From the NCBI RefSeq assembly GCF_004331735.1, contig NZ_SJSO01000010.1, forward strand, positions 114,081 to 178,080: DNA of 64,000 nt, read 5' to 3'. Source of the stretch: Pedobacter psychrodurus. GTDB lineage: Bacteria > Bacteroidota > Bacteroidia > Sphingobacteriales > Sphingobacteriaceae. Within the stretch, counting starts at the first letter, position 1. Each line of letters starts with the position of its first letter. This document shows positions 17,355-27,396 of the stretch, in pieces. The notes beneath the pieces were generated by a model, which saw nothing but the letters and a program-made list of their open reading frames with translations, was not told the DNA's origin and did no database searches. A program made the position numbers and the translations under genes.

Positions 17355-18983
17355 TTACCAAAAAACCGTATAAAGTGCTGCAAGAATGCCACATATAATC
17401 ACTGAGGCAATGGTAAATGCCGGAGTAACCTTAAACATGCTGCTATCAATTTCAAGGCCCTGCGGATTATCTTTACTTTTCGGATCGGTGAGCGTGACCA
17501 GAACCATTAAACCTATTATAATCATAAACACCCACGACATTCTGTTTAAGAAAGGAATCGGTGAGATAGCTCCATTGGTTATTATGGGTAAGAATTTAAA
17601 TAAAATAGATAAGGGAATGGTTAATAAAGCAGCGGTAAGTGCTGCCCGCGAAGTAGTTTTCTTCCAGAAAAAGCCCAGCAAAAAGATAGCAAAAACACCT
17701 GGCGAAATAAAGCCGACATATTCTTGAATGAACTGATAAACCTGATCGAAACTACGCAATGCGGGAGCAATAATAATAGCAATTAAAGATGCAATAACCA
17801 CAGACCAACGACCGACTGAAACCAAACGTGTTTCTGAAGCTTCGGGTTTGATAAACTTTTTGTAAATATCAAGTGTAAAAATGGTGGCTATACTGTTACA
17901 TTTGCCGGCTAGAGAGGCTACGATGGCGGCAGTGAGTGCAGCAAAAGCAAGGCCTTTTATCCCAGCAGGCAATAAATTCATCAGTACCGGATAAGCATGA
18001 TCGGGTTTAACCGTTCCGGCTGCATCGAGCATTTCGGAATGAAAATAACCACGTTGATAGAGCACATAAGCCGCAATACCTGGAATAACAACAATTACCG
18101 GAATGAGTAATTTTAAAAATGCGGCAAATATTAATCCGTTACGCCCGGTCTTTAAATCGGCTCCCAATGCCCTTTGAACGATATACTGATTACAGCCCCA
18201 GTAATTTAAATTATTGATCCACAAACCACCTACCAGTACCGCTATACCTGGCAGTTCGTTGTAAAATTTATCTCCTTTCGAAAATATCATGTGAAAATGA
18301 TCTGATGCTTCACTGCGTAATAAAGGAAGCGAGGCTAAAACACTGGGCGCATCTAATTTTTCAGATACGAGTTTAAGCGCCATATAACAGGTAATTAGTC
18401 CGCCTGCAACTAAAACAAAAACCTGTATTACATCAGTATAACCAATTACCTTCATCCCTCCTAATGTAATAATGGCAGAAAAAATGGCTAGAAAAATGAT
18501 ACATATACTAAAAGGAACGCCCGTAATCGTTTCAATAGCTATAGCGCCAAGAAAGAAAATAGAGGTTAAGTTTACAAACACGTAAACGAGTAACCAAAAA
18601 ACAGCCATTAGCGTACTCACCGTATTATTATAGCGGTTAGACAGGAACTGCGGCATGGTATAAATTTTATTCTTGATATAAATGGGTAGAAAGAATATGG
18701 CTACAATAATTAGCGTGGCGGCTGCCATCCATTCGTAACTTGCAATGGCAAGCCCCATAGCAAAGCCCGAACCCGACATGCCAATAAAATGTTCGGCAGA
18801 AATATTAGAAGCGATGATAGATGCACCAATTGCCCACCAGGTGAGCGAGCCTTCTGCCAGAAAATAATCCTTGGTATCGGTACGTTTTTTTTTCTTGCTC
18901 CGATAAACCCAATAGCCATATGCCGAAACAATAATAAAATACATCAAAAAAACAGCATAATCGAATGCGGACAGGTGGTTCAT
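17355..18983 (-). CDS. SSS family sodium/solute symporter
   Basis: The 542-residue, roughly 14-helix product belongs to the sodium/solute symporter family: LSAFDYAVFLMYFIIVSAYG, DYFLAEGSLTWWAIGASIIASNISAEHFIGM, GLAFAALTAAIVASLAGKCNSIATIFTLDIY (each matching SGLT-type signatures; quoted in pieces). SSS proteins import sugars, inositol, uronates or similar using sodium. It starts the operon that continues into GH28, and a LacI-type operator at 19059 lies 76 bp upstream. The nearby inositol oxygenase under a matching operator makes myo-inositol or a uronate the best substrate guesses. Confidence 0.92.
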   Translation of the reverse strand: MNHLSAFDYAVFLMYFIIVSAYGYWVYRSKKKKRTDTKDYFLAEGSLTWWAIGASIIASNISAEHFIGMSGSGFAMGLAIASYEWMAAATLIIVAIFFLPIYIKNKIYTMPQFLSNRYNNTVSTLMAVFWLLVYVFVNLTSIFFLGAIAIETITGVPFSICIIFLAIFSAIITLGGMKVIGYTDVIQVFVLVAGGLITCYMALKLVSEKLDAPSVLASLPLLRSEASDHFHMIFSKGDKFYNELPGIAVLVGGLWINNLNYWGCNQYIVQRALGADLKTGRNGLIFAAFLKLLIPVIVVIPGIAAYVLYQRGYFHSEMLDAAGTVKPDHAYPVLMNLLPAGIKGLAFAALTAAIVASLAGKCNSIATIFTLDIYKKFIKPEASETRLVSVGRWSVVIASLIAIIIAPALRSFDQVYQFIQEYVGFISPGVFAIFLLGFFWKKTTSRAALTAALLTIPLSILFKFLPIITNGAISPIPFLNRMSWVFMIIIGLMVLVTLTDPKSKDNPQGLEIDSSMFKVTPAFTIASVIICGILAALYTVFW

Positions 18984-19058
18984 AAGGATTTTTTATATTT
19001 GGTTTTTTTTAAAAATCAGAAAAAATCCCAATGTTGCGGGCTTAATTCGATTATTTAA

Positions 19059-19075
19059 TTACGTAAACGTTTTCG
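19059..19075. promoter_or_regulatory. LacI-type operator upstream of the SSS-GH28 operon
   Basis: TTACGTAAACGTTTTCG contains CGTAAAC and GTTTTCG as near-perfect inverted halves around a central CG. It lies between the LacI stop (19110) and the SSS start (18983), the right distance for repression of the SSS promoter. It matches the sites at 15774 and 20510. Confidence 0.65.
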
Positions 19076-19109
19076 CCTAGCTGGTGGCAATAACATAGAT
19101 TTACCCCTG

Positions 19110-20117
19110 TTAACAACCTGTCGATTCGCGCTTGATCAGCATCGATTTCAATATGATATTCTGTTCATCATCCAGTTGTTTATTATTGAGAATTTTGAAC
19201 AGGGATTTTGCCGCTTCACGCCCGATTTCGAAGGCTGGCTGTGTGATTGTAGTAAGTGAAGGACTCAGCAATTTTGCGGTACTCAGGTTCGAAAAACTAA
19301 GTACTTTAACGTCATTTGGAATCTTTAGATCCATTTCTCTGCAAGCACAATATGCAGGAATAATAAATTCTTCAATAGAAGAAAAAAGTGCATCGGGTTT
19401 ATAATTCCTGAGCAGCTCCTTTATATGTTGAAGGTTAAGTTCTTCATCATCCTGATATTTGACAACAAGCTGATCCCCAGCATTTATCCCATGCGTTTTC
19501 AGTGCATCAAGATAACCTGCAAACCTAGCTTTACCAGCAGGAAGATTTTCCAATCCATATAAATACGCAATTTTGGTACAGCCGCATTCAATTAAATGTT
19601 CGGTTGCCTGAAAAGCAATTTCGTAATCATCTGTAGTTACTTTAACAGCATCCAGATTTTCGTAAACACGGTCAAAAAATACCAATGGAATTTTCTTAAC
19701 CAGATTGGTATAATATTCACTGTTATACTCACTGCTCGATACAGATGTAAGAATACCATCTACCCGGCCATTTAACAAGCTATTGGTGAAGGAAACTTCT
19801 GCTTCTATATTTTCGTGAGTTTGGTAAATAAGCACATGATAGCCATATTGTCTGGCAATTTCCTCGATTCCTTTTATAGATAGCGAGAAAAAATTATTGG
19901 CTACACAGGGAATAACCACCGCTACCGTTTTAGTTTTATGGCTCCGCAGGTTGCTGGCTGCCGGATTGGGTGTATAATTTAGTTCCTTAGCTAAAGTCCA
20001 CACCCTGTTTTTGGTCTTTAAACTAATCTCATAGCTGTCGTTTAAGGCCTTAGAAACGGTTGCTATTGAAATATTCAACTCTTGAGCCAACCGCTTAATA
20101 TTTACTGCTTCCGCCAT
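19110..20117 (-). CDS. LacI family transcriptional regulator
   Basis: The start at 20117 puts the LacI helix-turn-helix at the N-terminus (NIKRLAQELNISIATVSKAL, then the hinge NYTPNPAASNLR); the frame is open upstream to 20369, but that part has no family character. The 335-residue product continues with the periplasmic-binding-protein-like sugar-sensing domain (VAVVIPCVANNFFSLSIKGI, RVDGILTS, PLVFFDRV, ALFSSIEEFIIPA). It sits between its likely targets, SSS-GH28 on one side and inositol oxygenase on the other. A uronate or inositol-derived ligand is inferred. Confidence 0.92.
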   Translation of the reverse strand: MAEAVNIKRLAQELNISIATVSKALNDSYEISLKTKNRVWTLAKELNYTPNPAASNLRSHKTKTVAVVIPCVANNFFSLSIKGIEEIARQYGYHVLIYQTHENIEAEVSFTNSLLNGRVDGILTSVSSSEYNSEYYTNLVKKIPLVFFDRVYENLDAVKVTTDDYEIAFQATEHLIECGCTKIAYLYGLENLPAGKARFAGYLDALKTHGINAGDQLVVKYQDDEELNLQHIKELLRNYKPDALFSSIEEFIIPAYCACREMDLKIPNDVKVLSFSNLSTAKLLSPSLTTITQPAFEIGREAAKSLFKILNNKQLDDEQNIILKSMLIKRESTGC

Positions 20118-20509
20118 GTTCTTAAAATTTGTTTTGTTAGTTATTTTATTAGAGGAAAGGTTATGTGCATCGGAAAAAAATATCGAAACAATAGCTAAGG
20201 CTTTTCCTCTTTCTACCAAAAATATTAAAAACAAACAGCCAGGCAACACAGATCTTGCTGAGCGAAGTTGATGTTCATAACATTTATTTGGTTTAGCAAT
20301 CGAATATCTTTTTCGACTAAGAAAAGATATCTTCTTATTAACGAAAATATAAAATAATCGTAACAACAACGTTTATTTTTTTTCTTTTGCCTATTTATCT
20401 GGCAGATACCTCAGGCAGAAAAGGACATCTATAAGACCATAATCAACTGCAACCATTTAAATTTAAACAAATTAACCCGTATTCACCAATCAAATACAAG
20501 ATTTTACTT

Positions 20510-20525
20510 AATCGTTTACGTAAAT
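20510..20525. promoter_or_regulatory. LacI-type operator upstream of inositol oxygenase
   Basis: AATCGTTTACGTAAAT is the reverse complement of ATTTACGTAAACGATT. It shares CGTAAACG and the following TTAAGT context with the site at 15774. It lies 94 bp before the inositol oxygenase start and about 390 bp from the LacI start. The rest of the 501-bp gap 20118-20618 shows no gene. Confidence 0.6.
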
Positions 20526-20618
20526 AAAATAGGCAAAACATGAAAGTTTAAGTTTTCAAAAACTCAACTTTAATTTATAAAACCAAAGATTTTTTTAACC
20601 AAATCAATTTCTAGCCTT

Positions 20619-21506
20619 ATGAGAAACCAAAGCGAAGCTTCAAAGGATAATCAAAATCCGTTGCAAAATCTTGATCAATGGGAAGAGGATATTTTGATCC
20701 GCTACCCTGATCCCAAAAACATCAACGCTGAAAAAAAAGAAGAGCAATTCAGAAATTATGATGAAACGGAAAAGGATAGTGTAAAAGAATTTTACAGGCT
20801 TAACCATACCTACCAAACATATGATTTTGTAAAAGATAAAAAAGCAGATTATTTAAAGTTCGACAAACAGGAAATGCCTATATGGAGTGCATTTGATTTT
20901 TTGAATAAGTTAGTGGATGATTCTGATCCTGACACCGATCTGGACCAGATGCAGCACCTGTTGCAAACATCAGAAGCGATCAGAAACGACGGGCACCCCG
21001 ATTGGATGGTATTGGTGGGTTTGATCCATGATATGGGTAAGGTGCTTTGTTTATTCGGAGAGCCACAGTGGGCCGTTGTGGGCGATACTTTCCCTGTAGG
21101 TTGTGCTTATTCAGATAAAATTGTCTATCCAGAATTTTTCAGCCAAAACCCCGATTTTAAAAACGAAACCTATCAGACCAAATTAGGTGTATATACCCAA
21201 AATTGCGGTTTGGATAATGTAGACATGTCATGGGGACATGATGAATATGTTTACCACATGATGAAACCCTACATTCCGGAGCCAGGATTATACATGCTCC
21301 GTTACCATTCCTTCTATTCGCAGCACAGGGAAAATGCATACGATCACCTAATGAGCGAAAAAGACCACGAAATGTTTAAATGGGTAAACCTGTTTAACCC
21401 TTACGATCTGTACTCTAAAAACCCAAATCAAAAAAGCTGGGCCGAACTAGAGCCTTATTACAAAGCACTTGTGGCTAAATATTTACCCGCCACTATCAAA
21501 TTTTAA
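20619..21506 (+). CDS. Inositol oxygenase (MIOX family)
   Basis: The 295-residue product is a full-length MIOX, which oxidises myo-inositol to D-glucuronate with a di-iron centre. All six expected metal ligands can be placed: His113 (MQHLLQTSEAIR), His137 and Asp138 (GLIHDMGK), His207 (WGHDEY), His230 (RYHSFY) and Asp263 (FNPYDLY). No signal peptide, so it is cytoplasmic. It precedes susC by 65 bp and follows a LacI-type operator, so it may be the first gene of the PUL transcript or a separate unit. The family is commoner in eukaryotes but known in Bacteroidota. Confidence 0.95.
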   Translation: MRNQSEASKDNQNPLQNLDQWEEDILIRYPDPKNINAEKKEEQFRNYDETEKDSVKEFYRLNHTYQTYDFVKDKKADYLKFDKQEMPIWSAFDFLNKLVDDSDPDTDLDQMQHLLQTSEAIRNDGHPDWMVLVGLIHDMGKVLCLFGEPQWAVVGDTFPVGCAYSDKIVYPEFFSQNPDFKNETYQTKLGVYTQNCGLDNVDMSWGHDEYVYHMMKPYIPEPGLYMLRYHSFYSQHRENAYDHLMSEKDHEMFKWVNLFNPYDLYSKNPNQKSWAELEPYYKALVAKYLPATIKF

Positions 21507-21571
21507 CATTCTATCTCAAAACATATAACCAAATAAAACAAACAATTTATGAACCTAAATCTACAAAAATC

Positions 21572-24500
21572 ATGAGATTTAAATGTACAAGCTTAAAGTA
21601 TGGCAGTATCTTTTTGCTGCTTTTACTCATCAGCCAGTCGTTCAATATTGCCTTTGCGCAAACTGAACGAAAAATTACCGGGAACTTATTAGATACCGAA
21701 AACATGCCCATTATTGGCGCCTCAGTTTCGGTTAAGGGCACTAGCAAAGTAACGGTTACCGGAGATAATGGTGCTTTTAGCATCTCCGCCAAAAACGGCG
21801 ACAAACTGGTATTTACTTTTATGGGCTACGAACCCAAAGAGATTACTATTGGCACGGCTTCGAGCTATAAAGTAACCATAAATGAAGCCACAGCATCGTT
21901 AACCGATGTGGTTGTGGTGGGTTATGGAAAAAGCTCAAGAAAAGCATTAACCAGCTCTATCTCTACGGTAAAAGGTGACGATTTGAACAAAGGAGCGATA
22001 AGTGATGTGGGCCAAATGTTACAAGGTAAAGTTCCAGGTTTGAATATTACGCGTAGTGGCGATCCTAACCGTTCTGCAGCAATTATTCTCCGCGGCGCAT
22101 CTACGCTTCGTGAGGGTGCTCAATCGCCTTTATTTGTAATTGATGGAGTTATTGGAGCGGATATTTCTATTCTTGCACCTGATGATATTGCTTCAATTGA
22201 CGTATTAAAAGATGCCGCTGCCGCCGCAATTTATGGTAACAGAGCTGCAAACGGGGTAATTATGGTTACTACAAAAAAAGGAATAGCCGGACAAACGCAG
22301 CTAAGTTATAGTGGCTACTTTGGTATAGAAAATGTTTCTAACCAATACGACATGATGGATGCTGACCAATTGCGTGCTTTTTTGGCAAAAAGTAACTCTT
22401 CCTTAACCCCAGCAAATGATAAGGGTGCGAATACCAACTGGCAAAATGAAGTGCAACGTAAAGATGCAATTTCTTATAACCACAACATTTCATTTAGTGG
22501 TGGTACCGAAAAAACAACTTACAATGCCAGTTTGAACTATTTTAAACAACAAGGTATCATCAAAACGAGTGATTTAGATCGTTTTATAGGCCGCGTTGGC
22601 GTAGAACAAAAAGCCATTAATGATAAATTAAAATTGGGATTTAGCTTAACCAATTCTGTAAGCAATTCAAATTTAGTACCTTATCGCAATACAATTCTAT
22701 CGCAGATGTTAACATATCTACCAACTGCGCCAATTAAAAATCCGGATGGTTCATATTTTGATAACTTAACCCAATCGAATTATTACAATCCTGTATCAAT
22801 GCTAGACAATGCTCAGGAAAATTTAAAATATAAAAACTTATTGGCTAGTTTTACTGCTAACTTGAAGTTACCATTTGGATTTTCTTACGATGTATCGGCA
22901 TCTTACCAGAATTATCAAACGGTGTATGGTGCTTTTTATAACAGCATTTATACTTCCAGATATAACAATGTCCGTAACACACCAGACCCACCTGCTAATC
23001 CAACTATTGTTTCTCTAATCGGACAAAATGGGGTTGCGGTAAGAAATGCATACCAGAACACCAATAAAATTATTGAAACCTATTTAACCTGGGATCGCAA
23101 ATTTGGTAATCACTCCATCAATGCAGTTATTGGTTACTCTTATCAAAGTTCGGTAAATGGAGATGGTGTACAAGCATCATCCACAAATTTCCCTATTAAT
23201 GAAGTAGGTTATTATAACTTAAGTTTAGGAAATCCTTACGCAGTAAAAGATTTCAGAACAGATTATGGAGGCAATTCTTACCAGGATGTTCTGATGATTT
23301 CTGACTTTGCAAGGGTAAATTACAATTATAAAAATAAATATGTTATTCAAGGTTCGATCAGAAAAGATGGTTCATCAGTTTTTGGTATAAACAAACAATA
23401 TGGTTACTTCCCTTCTGTTGGTGGTGCCTGGAATATTGATCAGGAAAACTTCATGAAAAATCAAAACCTAATTGGTTCATTAAAATTGAGAGCCAGTTAT
23501 GGTATTGCGGGTAACTCTTTAGGATTTAACCCTTTAAGCACAAAATTAATTTACGGCAGTGTTGGCCAATTCTATTACAATGGCATTAATGAGTCTGCTT
23601 TGGGTGCTATTCAAAATGAAAACAGAGATTTGCGTTGGGAAAAAACAGCTACAACGAATATAGGAACAGATTTTAGTTTATTTAAAGGCAGATTATCAGG
23701 ATCATTTGATTGGTATAACAAAAAAACCAGCGATTTAATTTTTACTTATGAAGTAGATCCAAATATTTATCCGGCAAGTACGATAACGGCTAACGTTGGT
23801 GAATTAACAAATAAAGGTCTTGAGTTTGTGTTAAACGCTACCCCAATTGCTGGTAAAGATTTCTTCTGGACAACTGGTATCAACCTGGCAAGAAACGTAA
23901 ATAAAATTGTTAGCTTATCTGATAGCAGATTAGCATTAGCGAAAGTATATACAGTACAACCTGATGGCGGTGGCCAAACCGGAGCTACAGTACAACTTTT
24001 AGAGCCAGGATTACCGATTGGAACTTTTTATACTTTCAACTACGCAGGTAAAAATGCGGCAGGTGTATCTCAATATTACGATGCTAAAGGGAATTTAACA
24101 ACTACACCGTCAAACAGAACTGATTATTATGCGGTTGGTAATGCACAACCTAAAGCGCTTATCGGTTGGACAAATAATATCAGTTACCGCAATTTTGATT
24201 TGAGTGTTTTTATGAGAGCCGTATTGGGCAATAAAATTATGAACATTACCAGGGCTGATCTTTTCCGTCCAAATACAGCGCAGTTTACAAACATCCCTGT
24301 AGAAGTAGCTGATGAATCTACAGCAGATTTTAACTCTTACCGATATTCATCTCGTTTTGTTGAAAACGGCAGCTACCTGCGTTTAGATAACGCTACTTTG
24401 GGCTACACCTTTAAAAAAGGTATTCCAGGTGTTAAAACGCTTAGGGTATATGCAACAGGAAATAACCTGTTTATCATTACTGGTTACAAAGGTATCGATC

Positions 24501-24601
24501 CAGAGATTAATCAGGGTGGTATAGCTCCTGGTGTAGATACCAATAACTTTTATCCAAAAACCAGAACATTTTTATTGGGTTTAAATGTATCATTTAATTA
24601 A
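21572..24601 (+). CDS. SusC-type TonB-dependent glycan transporter
   Basis: The 1009-residue product has a signal peptide (ending AFAQ), a carboxypeptidase-regulatory-like domain (TGNLLDTENMPIIGASVSVK), the TonB box region and plug (LTDVVVVGYGKS, LFVIDGVIGADI, SIDVLKDAAAAAIYGNRAANG) and a beta-barrel ending in LLGLNVSFN. It imports oligosaccharides across the outer membrane as a complex with the SusD lipoprotein encoded 11 bp downstream. A TAACCAAATA motif lies at 21525 in the short leader. Ligand inferred from neighbours: a mannose-containing phosphoglycan. Confidence 0.95.
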   Translation: MRFKCTSLKYGSIFLLLLLISQSFNIAFAQTERKITGNLLDTENMPIIGASVSVKGTSKVTVTGDNGAFSISAKNGDKLVFTFMGYEPKEITIGTASSYKVTINEATASLTDVVVVGYGKSSRKALTSSISTVKGDDLNKGAISDVGQMLQGKVPGLNITRSGDPNRSAAIILRGASTLREGAQSPLFVIDGVIGADISILAPDDIASIDVLKDAAAAAIYGNRAANGVIMVTTKKGIAGQTQLSYSGYFGIENVSNQYDMMDADQLRAFLAKSNSSLTPANDKGANTNWQNEVQRKDAISYNHNISFSGGTEKTTYNASLNYFKQQGIIKTSDLDRFIGRVGVEQKAINDKLKLGFSLTNSVSNSNLVPYRNTILSQMLTYLPTAPIKNPDGSYFDNLTQSNYYNPVSMLDNAQENLKYKNLLASFTANLKLPFGFSYDVSASYQNYQTVYGAFYNSIYTSRYNNVRNTPDPPANPTIVSLIGQNGVAVRNAYQNTNKIIETYLTWDRKFGNHSINAVIGYSYQSSVNGDGVQASSTNFPINEVGYYNLSLGNPYAVKDFRTDYGGNSYQDVLMISDFARVNYNYKNKYVIQGSIRKDGSSVFGINKQYGYFPSVGGAWNIDQENFMKNQNLIGSLKLRASYGIAGNSLGFNPLSTKLIYGSVGQFYYNGINESALGAIQNENRDLRWEKTATTNIGTDFSLFKGRLSGSFDWYNKKTSDLIFTYEVDPNIYPASTITANVGELTNKGLEFVLNATPIAGKDFFWTTGINLARNVNKIVSLSDSRLALAKVYTVQPDGGGQTGATVQLLEPGLPIGTFYTFNYAGKNAAGVSQYYDAKGNLTTTPSNRTDYYAVGNAQPKALIGWTNNISYRNFDLSVFMRAVLGNKIMNITRADLFRPNTAQFTNIPVEVADESTADFNSYRYSSRFVENGSYLRLDNATLGYTFKKGIPGVKTLRVYATGNNLFIITGYKGIDPEINQGGIAPGVDTNNFYPKTRTFLLGLNVSFN

Positions 24602-24612
24602 TCATTAAGAAG

Positions 24613-26211
24613 ATGAAAAATCTTATCAACATAGCATCTGGTGCCTTAATAACCATGGCAACATTTTCTTCCTGTCAAAAAGTGGATTTGGGCGTAAAAA
24701 CACAACTTACGCCAGAAACCTTTCCGCAAACAGAACAACATTATATCCAACTTACTGGTCAGGTATATGCACAGTTACGCGGTATTAGTGTAGAATATTT
24801 TTTCTTACAAAGCCTAAGTACCGATGAGGCAATAATGCCAGCCAGAGGTGGTAACTGGTACGATGGTGGCCGTTACGAACAGCACTCTAAACATACCTGG
24901 GATAAGGATAATGCACACATTGGTGGCGTTTGGACATTTCTTTCTACTACCATAAGTAAAGCAAACCAAAGTCTTTTTTTAATTAAAGATGCTCCTGAAA
25001 CAACCGCTAAAAAAACAGCAACAGCTGAAATGCGTACAGTTAGGGCTTTAGCACTTTATATGATGATGGATCTTTGGGGAAATGTGCCTATTGTAACTCA
25101 ATTTGGAGATGTAACTCCACCAGATACCAAACCAAGAGCAGAAGTATTTGCTTTTATTGAAAAAGAAGTAAAAGAGTCTATACCAGATTTGAGTTCAGTG
25201 ATAGGTGTACCTACCTATGGCAGACCAACTAAATTTGCGGCTTATGCCTTACTAGCTAAAATGTTCCTGAATGCTGAAGTTTACATTGGTACAAATCGTT
25301 ATAACGATGCAGTTGCGATGTGCGATAATATTATAACGGCAACAGGTACGCCATTTAGTTTAGAATCTGATTATCGTAAAATGTTTTTTATTGATAATGG
25401 CCCGCAAACTAAAGAATTTATCTTTGCGATTCCTTACGATGCTTCATTTAGTGGTGGTTATATGTTTTATGCTAGATATTCATTACCTCGCTCATTACAA
25501 GCAAAATATAGCTTAAAACACACTCCTAGCGCACCTATGAGTACATTACCAGAATACTACGCTAACTTTAACGATCCGAATGATAAGCGAAATGCACAAT
25601 GGATAACCGGACCTCAATTTAAGTTTGATGGAACTCCAGTTACAGTTAGCACTACCAAAAAAGGTTATGATCAATTTTATACTGGTGCTGATGGAGCAGC
25701 TCCTTTAACTTATCAGGTTAATATCACACCTAATGTTACTTTAAGAGATGCATCAAGACCATTTGACGCTGGAAATGATGAAATAGCCTGGAACATGGGG
25801 TACCGCAACAATAAATTTTATTGTGATAGTACATCATCAAACAGAAATCAAAACAATGATTTACCGGTATTCAGATATGCAGATATTCTGTTAATGAAAG
25901 CAGAAGCTATTCTTCGTGGGGCTACACCAACTCAAGGCCAAACAGCTTTATCGTTAGTTAACCAATTACGTGCAGTACGTACTACTTCTGCAGCATGGAC
26001 TACGGTAACCCTTGAAGATTTGTACAAAGAGCGTTGCAGAGAAATGGCTTGGGAAACCTGGCATAGAAATGATATGATCCGTTTCGGAAAATATGAAGGT
26101 ACCTGGGGTTTTAAAACCGATGCACAAACCTATCACCGACTATTCCCAATCCCAGCTACTGCCACTTTACTTAACCCTAAGTTGAAGCAAAATCCAGGTT
26201 ACCCACAGTAA
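24613..26211 (+). CDS. SusD/RagB-type surface glycan-binding lipoprotein
   Basis: The 532-residue product has a lipobox (TFSSC, Cys21) and the SusD helical TPR-like fold with typical landmarks: VRALALYMMMDLWGNVPIVT, KFAAYALLAKMFLNAEVY, PVFRYADILLMKAEAI and ERCREMAWETWHRNDMIRFG. It forms the lid of the SusC transporter encoded directly upstream. The gene is followed by a hairpin at 26238, which may reduce read-through into the enzyme genes. Confidence 0.95.
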   Translation: MKNLINIASGALITMATFSSCQKVDLGVKTQLTPETFPQTEQHYIQLTGQVYAQLRGISVEYFFLQSLSTDEAIMPARGGNWYDGGRYEQHSKHTWDKDNAHIGGVWTFLSTTISKANQSLFLIKDAPETTAKKTATAEMRTVRALALYMMMDLWGNVPIVTQFGDVTPPDTKPRAEVFAFIEKEVKESIPDLSSVIGVPTYGRPTKFAAYALLAKMFLNAEVYIGTNRYNDAVAMCDNIITATGTPFSLESDYRKMFFIDNGPQTKEFIFAIPYDASFSGGYMFYARYSLPRSLQAKYSLKHTPSAPMSTLPEYYANFNDPNDKRNAQWITGPQFKFDGTPVTVSTTKKGYDQFYTGADGAAPLTYQVNITPNVTLRDASRPFDAGNDEIAWNMGYRNNKFYCDSTSSNRNQNNDLPVFRYADILLMKAEAILRGATPTQGQTALSLVNQLRAVRTTSAAWTTVTLEDLYKERCREMAWETWHRNDMIRFGKYEGTWGFKTDAQTYHRLFPIPATATLLNPKLKQNPGYPQ

Positions 26212-26237
26212 GCATTAATATTGTTATTTATTGGAGA

Positions 26238-26273
26238 AGTATTTCTCTACGTCAGACGGCGCAGAGAAATACT
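26238..26273 (+). terminator. Hairpin between susD and the phosphatase gene (partial terminator)
   Basis: AGTATTTCTCT (26238-26248) and AGAGAAATACT (26263-26273) form a perfect 11-bp stem with a 14-base loop, followed by TTCCAAATTTTT. It lies 27 bp after the susD stop. It could be an attenuator making susCD more abundant than the enzymes, or protect the susCD mRNA 3' end. Confidence 0.65.
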
Positions 26274-26340
26274 TTCCAAATTTTTATCTAAAAAATCAGC
26301 TAATTTCGTTAAGCTAATTATCCCTTCTAAAAAAGATTTC

Positions 26341-27321
26341 ATGAGTAAACATTTACTATTATTGATTTCCTTACTCACTTATGGTTCCTTACATGCGCAG
26401 GTTTTGTTAAAAACGCCATCAGAAAGTATCCCCGTAACAAAAAACATAACCAAAGAGGCTTCATCAGTTAATTTCATTGCCATGGGCGATTGGGGTCGTA
26501 ATGGCGCTGACCATCAGAAACAGGTGGCTCAGCAAATGGGGATAACCGCAGCAGATGTTAAGGCACAGTTTATTATTTCTACGGGTGACAACTTCTATCC
26601 CAGTGGTGTAATCAGCGAACACGACCCACTTTTTAAATATTCTTTTGAAGATATTTACACGGCATTTTCATTGCAATGGGATTGGTACCCGGTATTGGGT
26701 AACCATGACTATAAATCTAATCCGGATGCGCAGGTTGCCTATTCGAAAATTAGTAGAAGATGGAAAATGCCTTCCCGTTATTATGCAAAGAAATTCCCCA
26801 TCAATGGAGACCTCAACAATCAGGTTTTAATTGCTTTTATTGACACCAACCCTTTGATTCCGGAATTCTATAAAAATGCGGAATATGGGCCTAATGTAAA
26901 AGGTCAGGATACCACGCAGCAAAAACGCTGGCTGGTTAAAGTGTTAAGTGATACCGACCCAAGCATTAGATGGAAAATTGTTGTAGGTCATCATCCCATG
27001 TATACCGGAGGAAGCAGAACAGATGGATATGATACCAAAGCAATCCGCAGTTCTCTTAAACCAGTTTTTGATCGTTATGGCGTAGATGTATACCTCACCG
27101 GACACGAACACAGCTTGCAGTATATCCAGCCTGCAGGCAAAACACATCATTTTATCTCTGGAGCAGCTTCAGAGAAAACACCTGTAAAACTTATCGACGA
27201 TGCGCAAATGGTGGCCTCCGTTTATGGCTTCATGCTCTTTTCAATCAGTAAAGATCTGATCAGGATTCAAACCATTAATGATGAAGGAGAAATTATTTAC
27301 AATACAATAATTAAAAAATAG
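26341..27321 (+). CDS. Secreted acid phosphatase, TRAP/type 5 metallophosphoesterase
   Basis: The start at 26341 gives a signal peptide (LLLLISLLTYGSLHAQ); the upstream 40 codons of the open frame cross the hairpin and are discarded. The 326-residue product has the metallophosphoesterase motifs in order: FIAMGDWGRNG, STGDNFYPSG, PVLGNHDY, VVGHHPMYTGG and LTGHEHSLQ. The layout is that of tartrate-resistant (type 5) purple acid phosphatase, which removes phosphate from monoesters. Within a PUL that includes GH92 and lies next to MIOX, a phosphorylated glycan such as phosphomannan or an inositol phosphate is a sensible substrate. Confidence 0.9.
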   Translation: MSKHLLLLISLLTYGSLHAQVLLKTPSESIPVTKNITKEASSVNFIAMGDWGRNGADHQKQVAQQMGITAADVKAQFIISTGDNFYPSGVISEHDPLFKYSFEDIYTAFSLQWDWYPVLGNHDYKSNPDAQVAYSKISRRWKMPSRYYAKKFPINGDLNNQVLIAFIDTNPLIPEFYKNAEYGPNVKGQDTTQQKRWLVKVLSDTDPSIRWKIVVGHHPMYTGGSRTDGYDTKAIRSSLKPVFDRYGVDVYLTGHEHSLQYIQPAGKTHHFISGAASEKTPVKLIDDAQMVASVYGFMLFSISKDLIRIQTINDEGEIIYNTIIKK

Positions 27322-27396
27322 TTGGCCTTTTCTCTTTTCAAGACTTATTTTAGAAAATAGAATCGACAATTATCCTCAATAAATTATAAAGCCCGC

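Noticed and set aside
20118..20369. Upstream extension of the LacI gene
   Set aside because: LacI proteins start with the HTH; the extension is Lys/Ser-rich intergenic translation.
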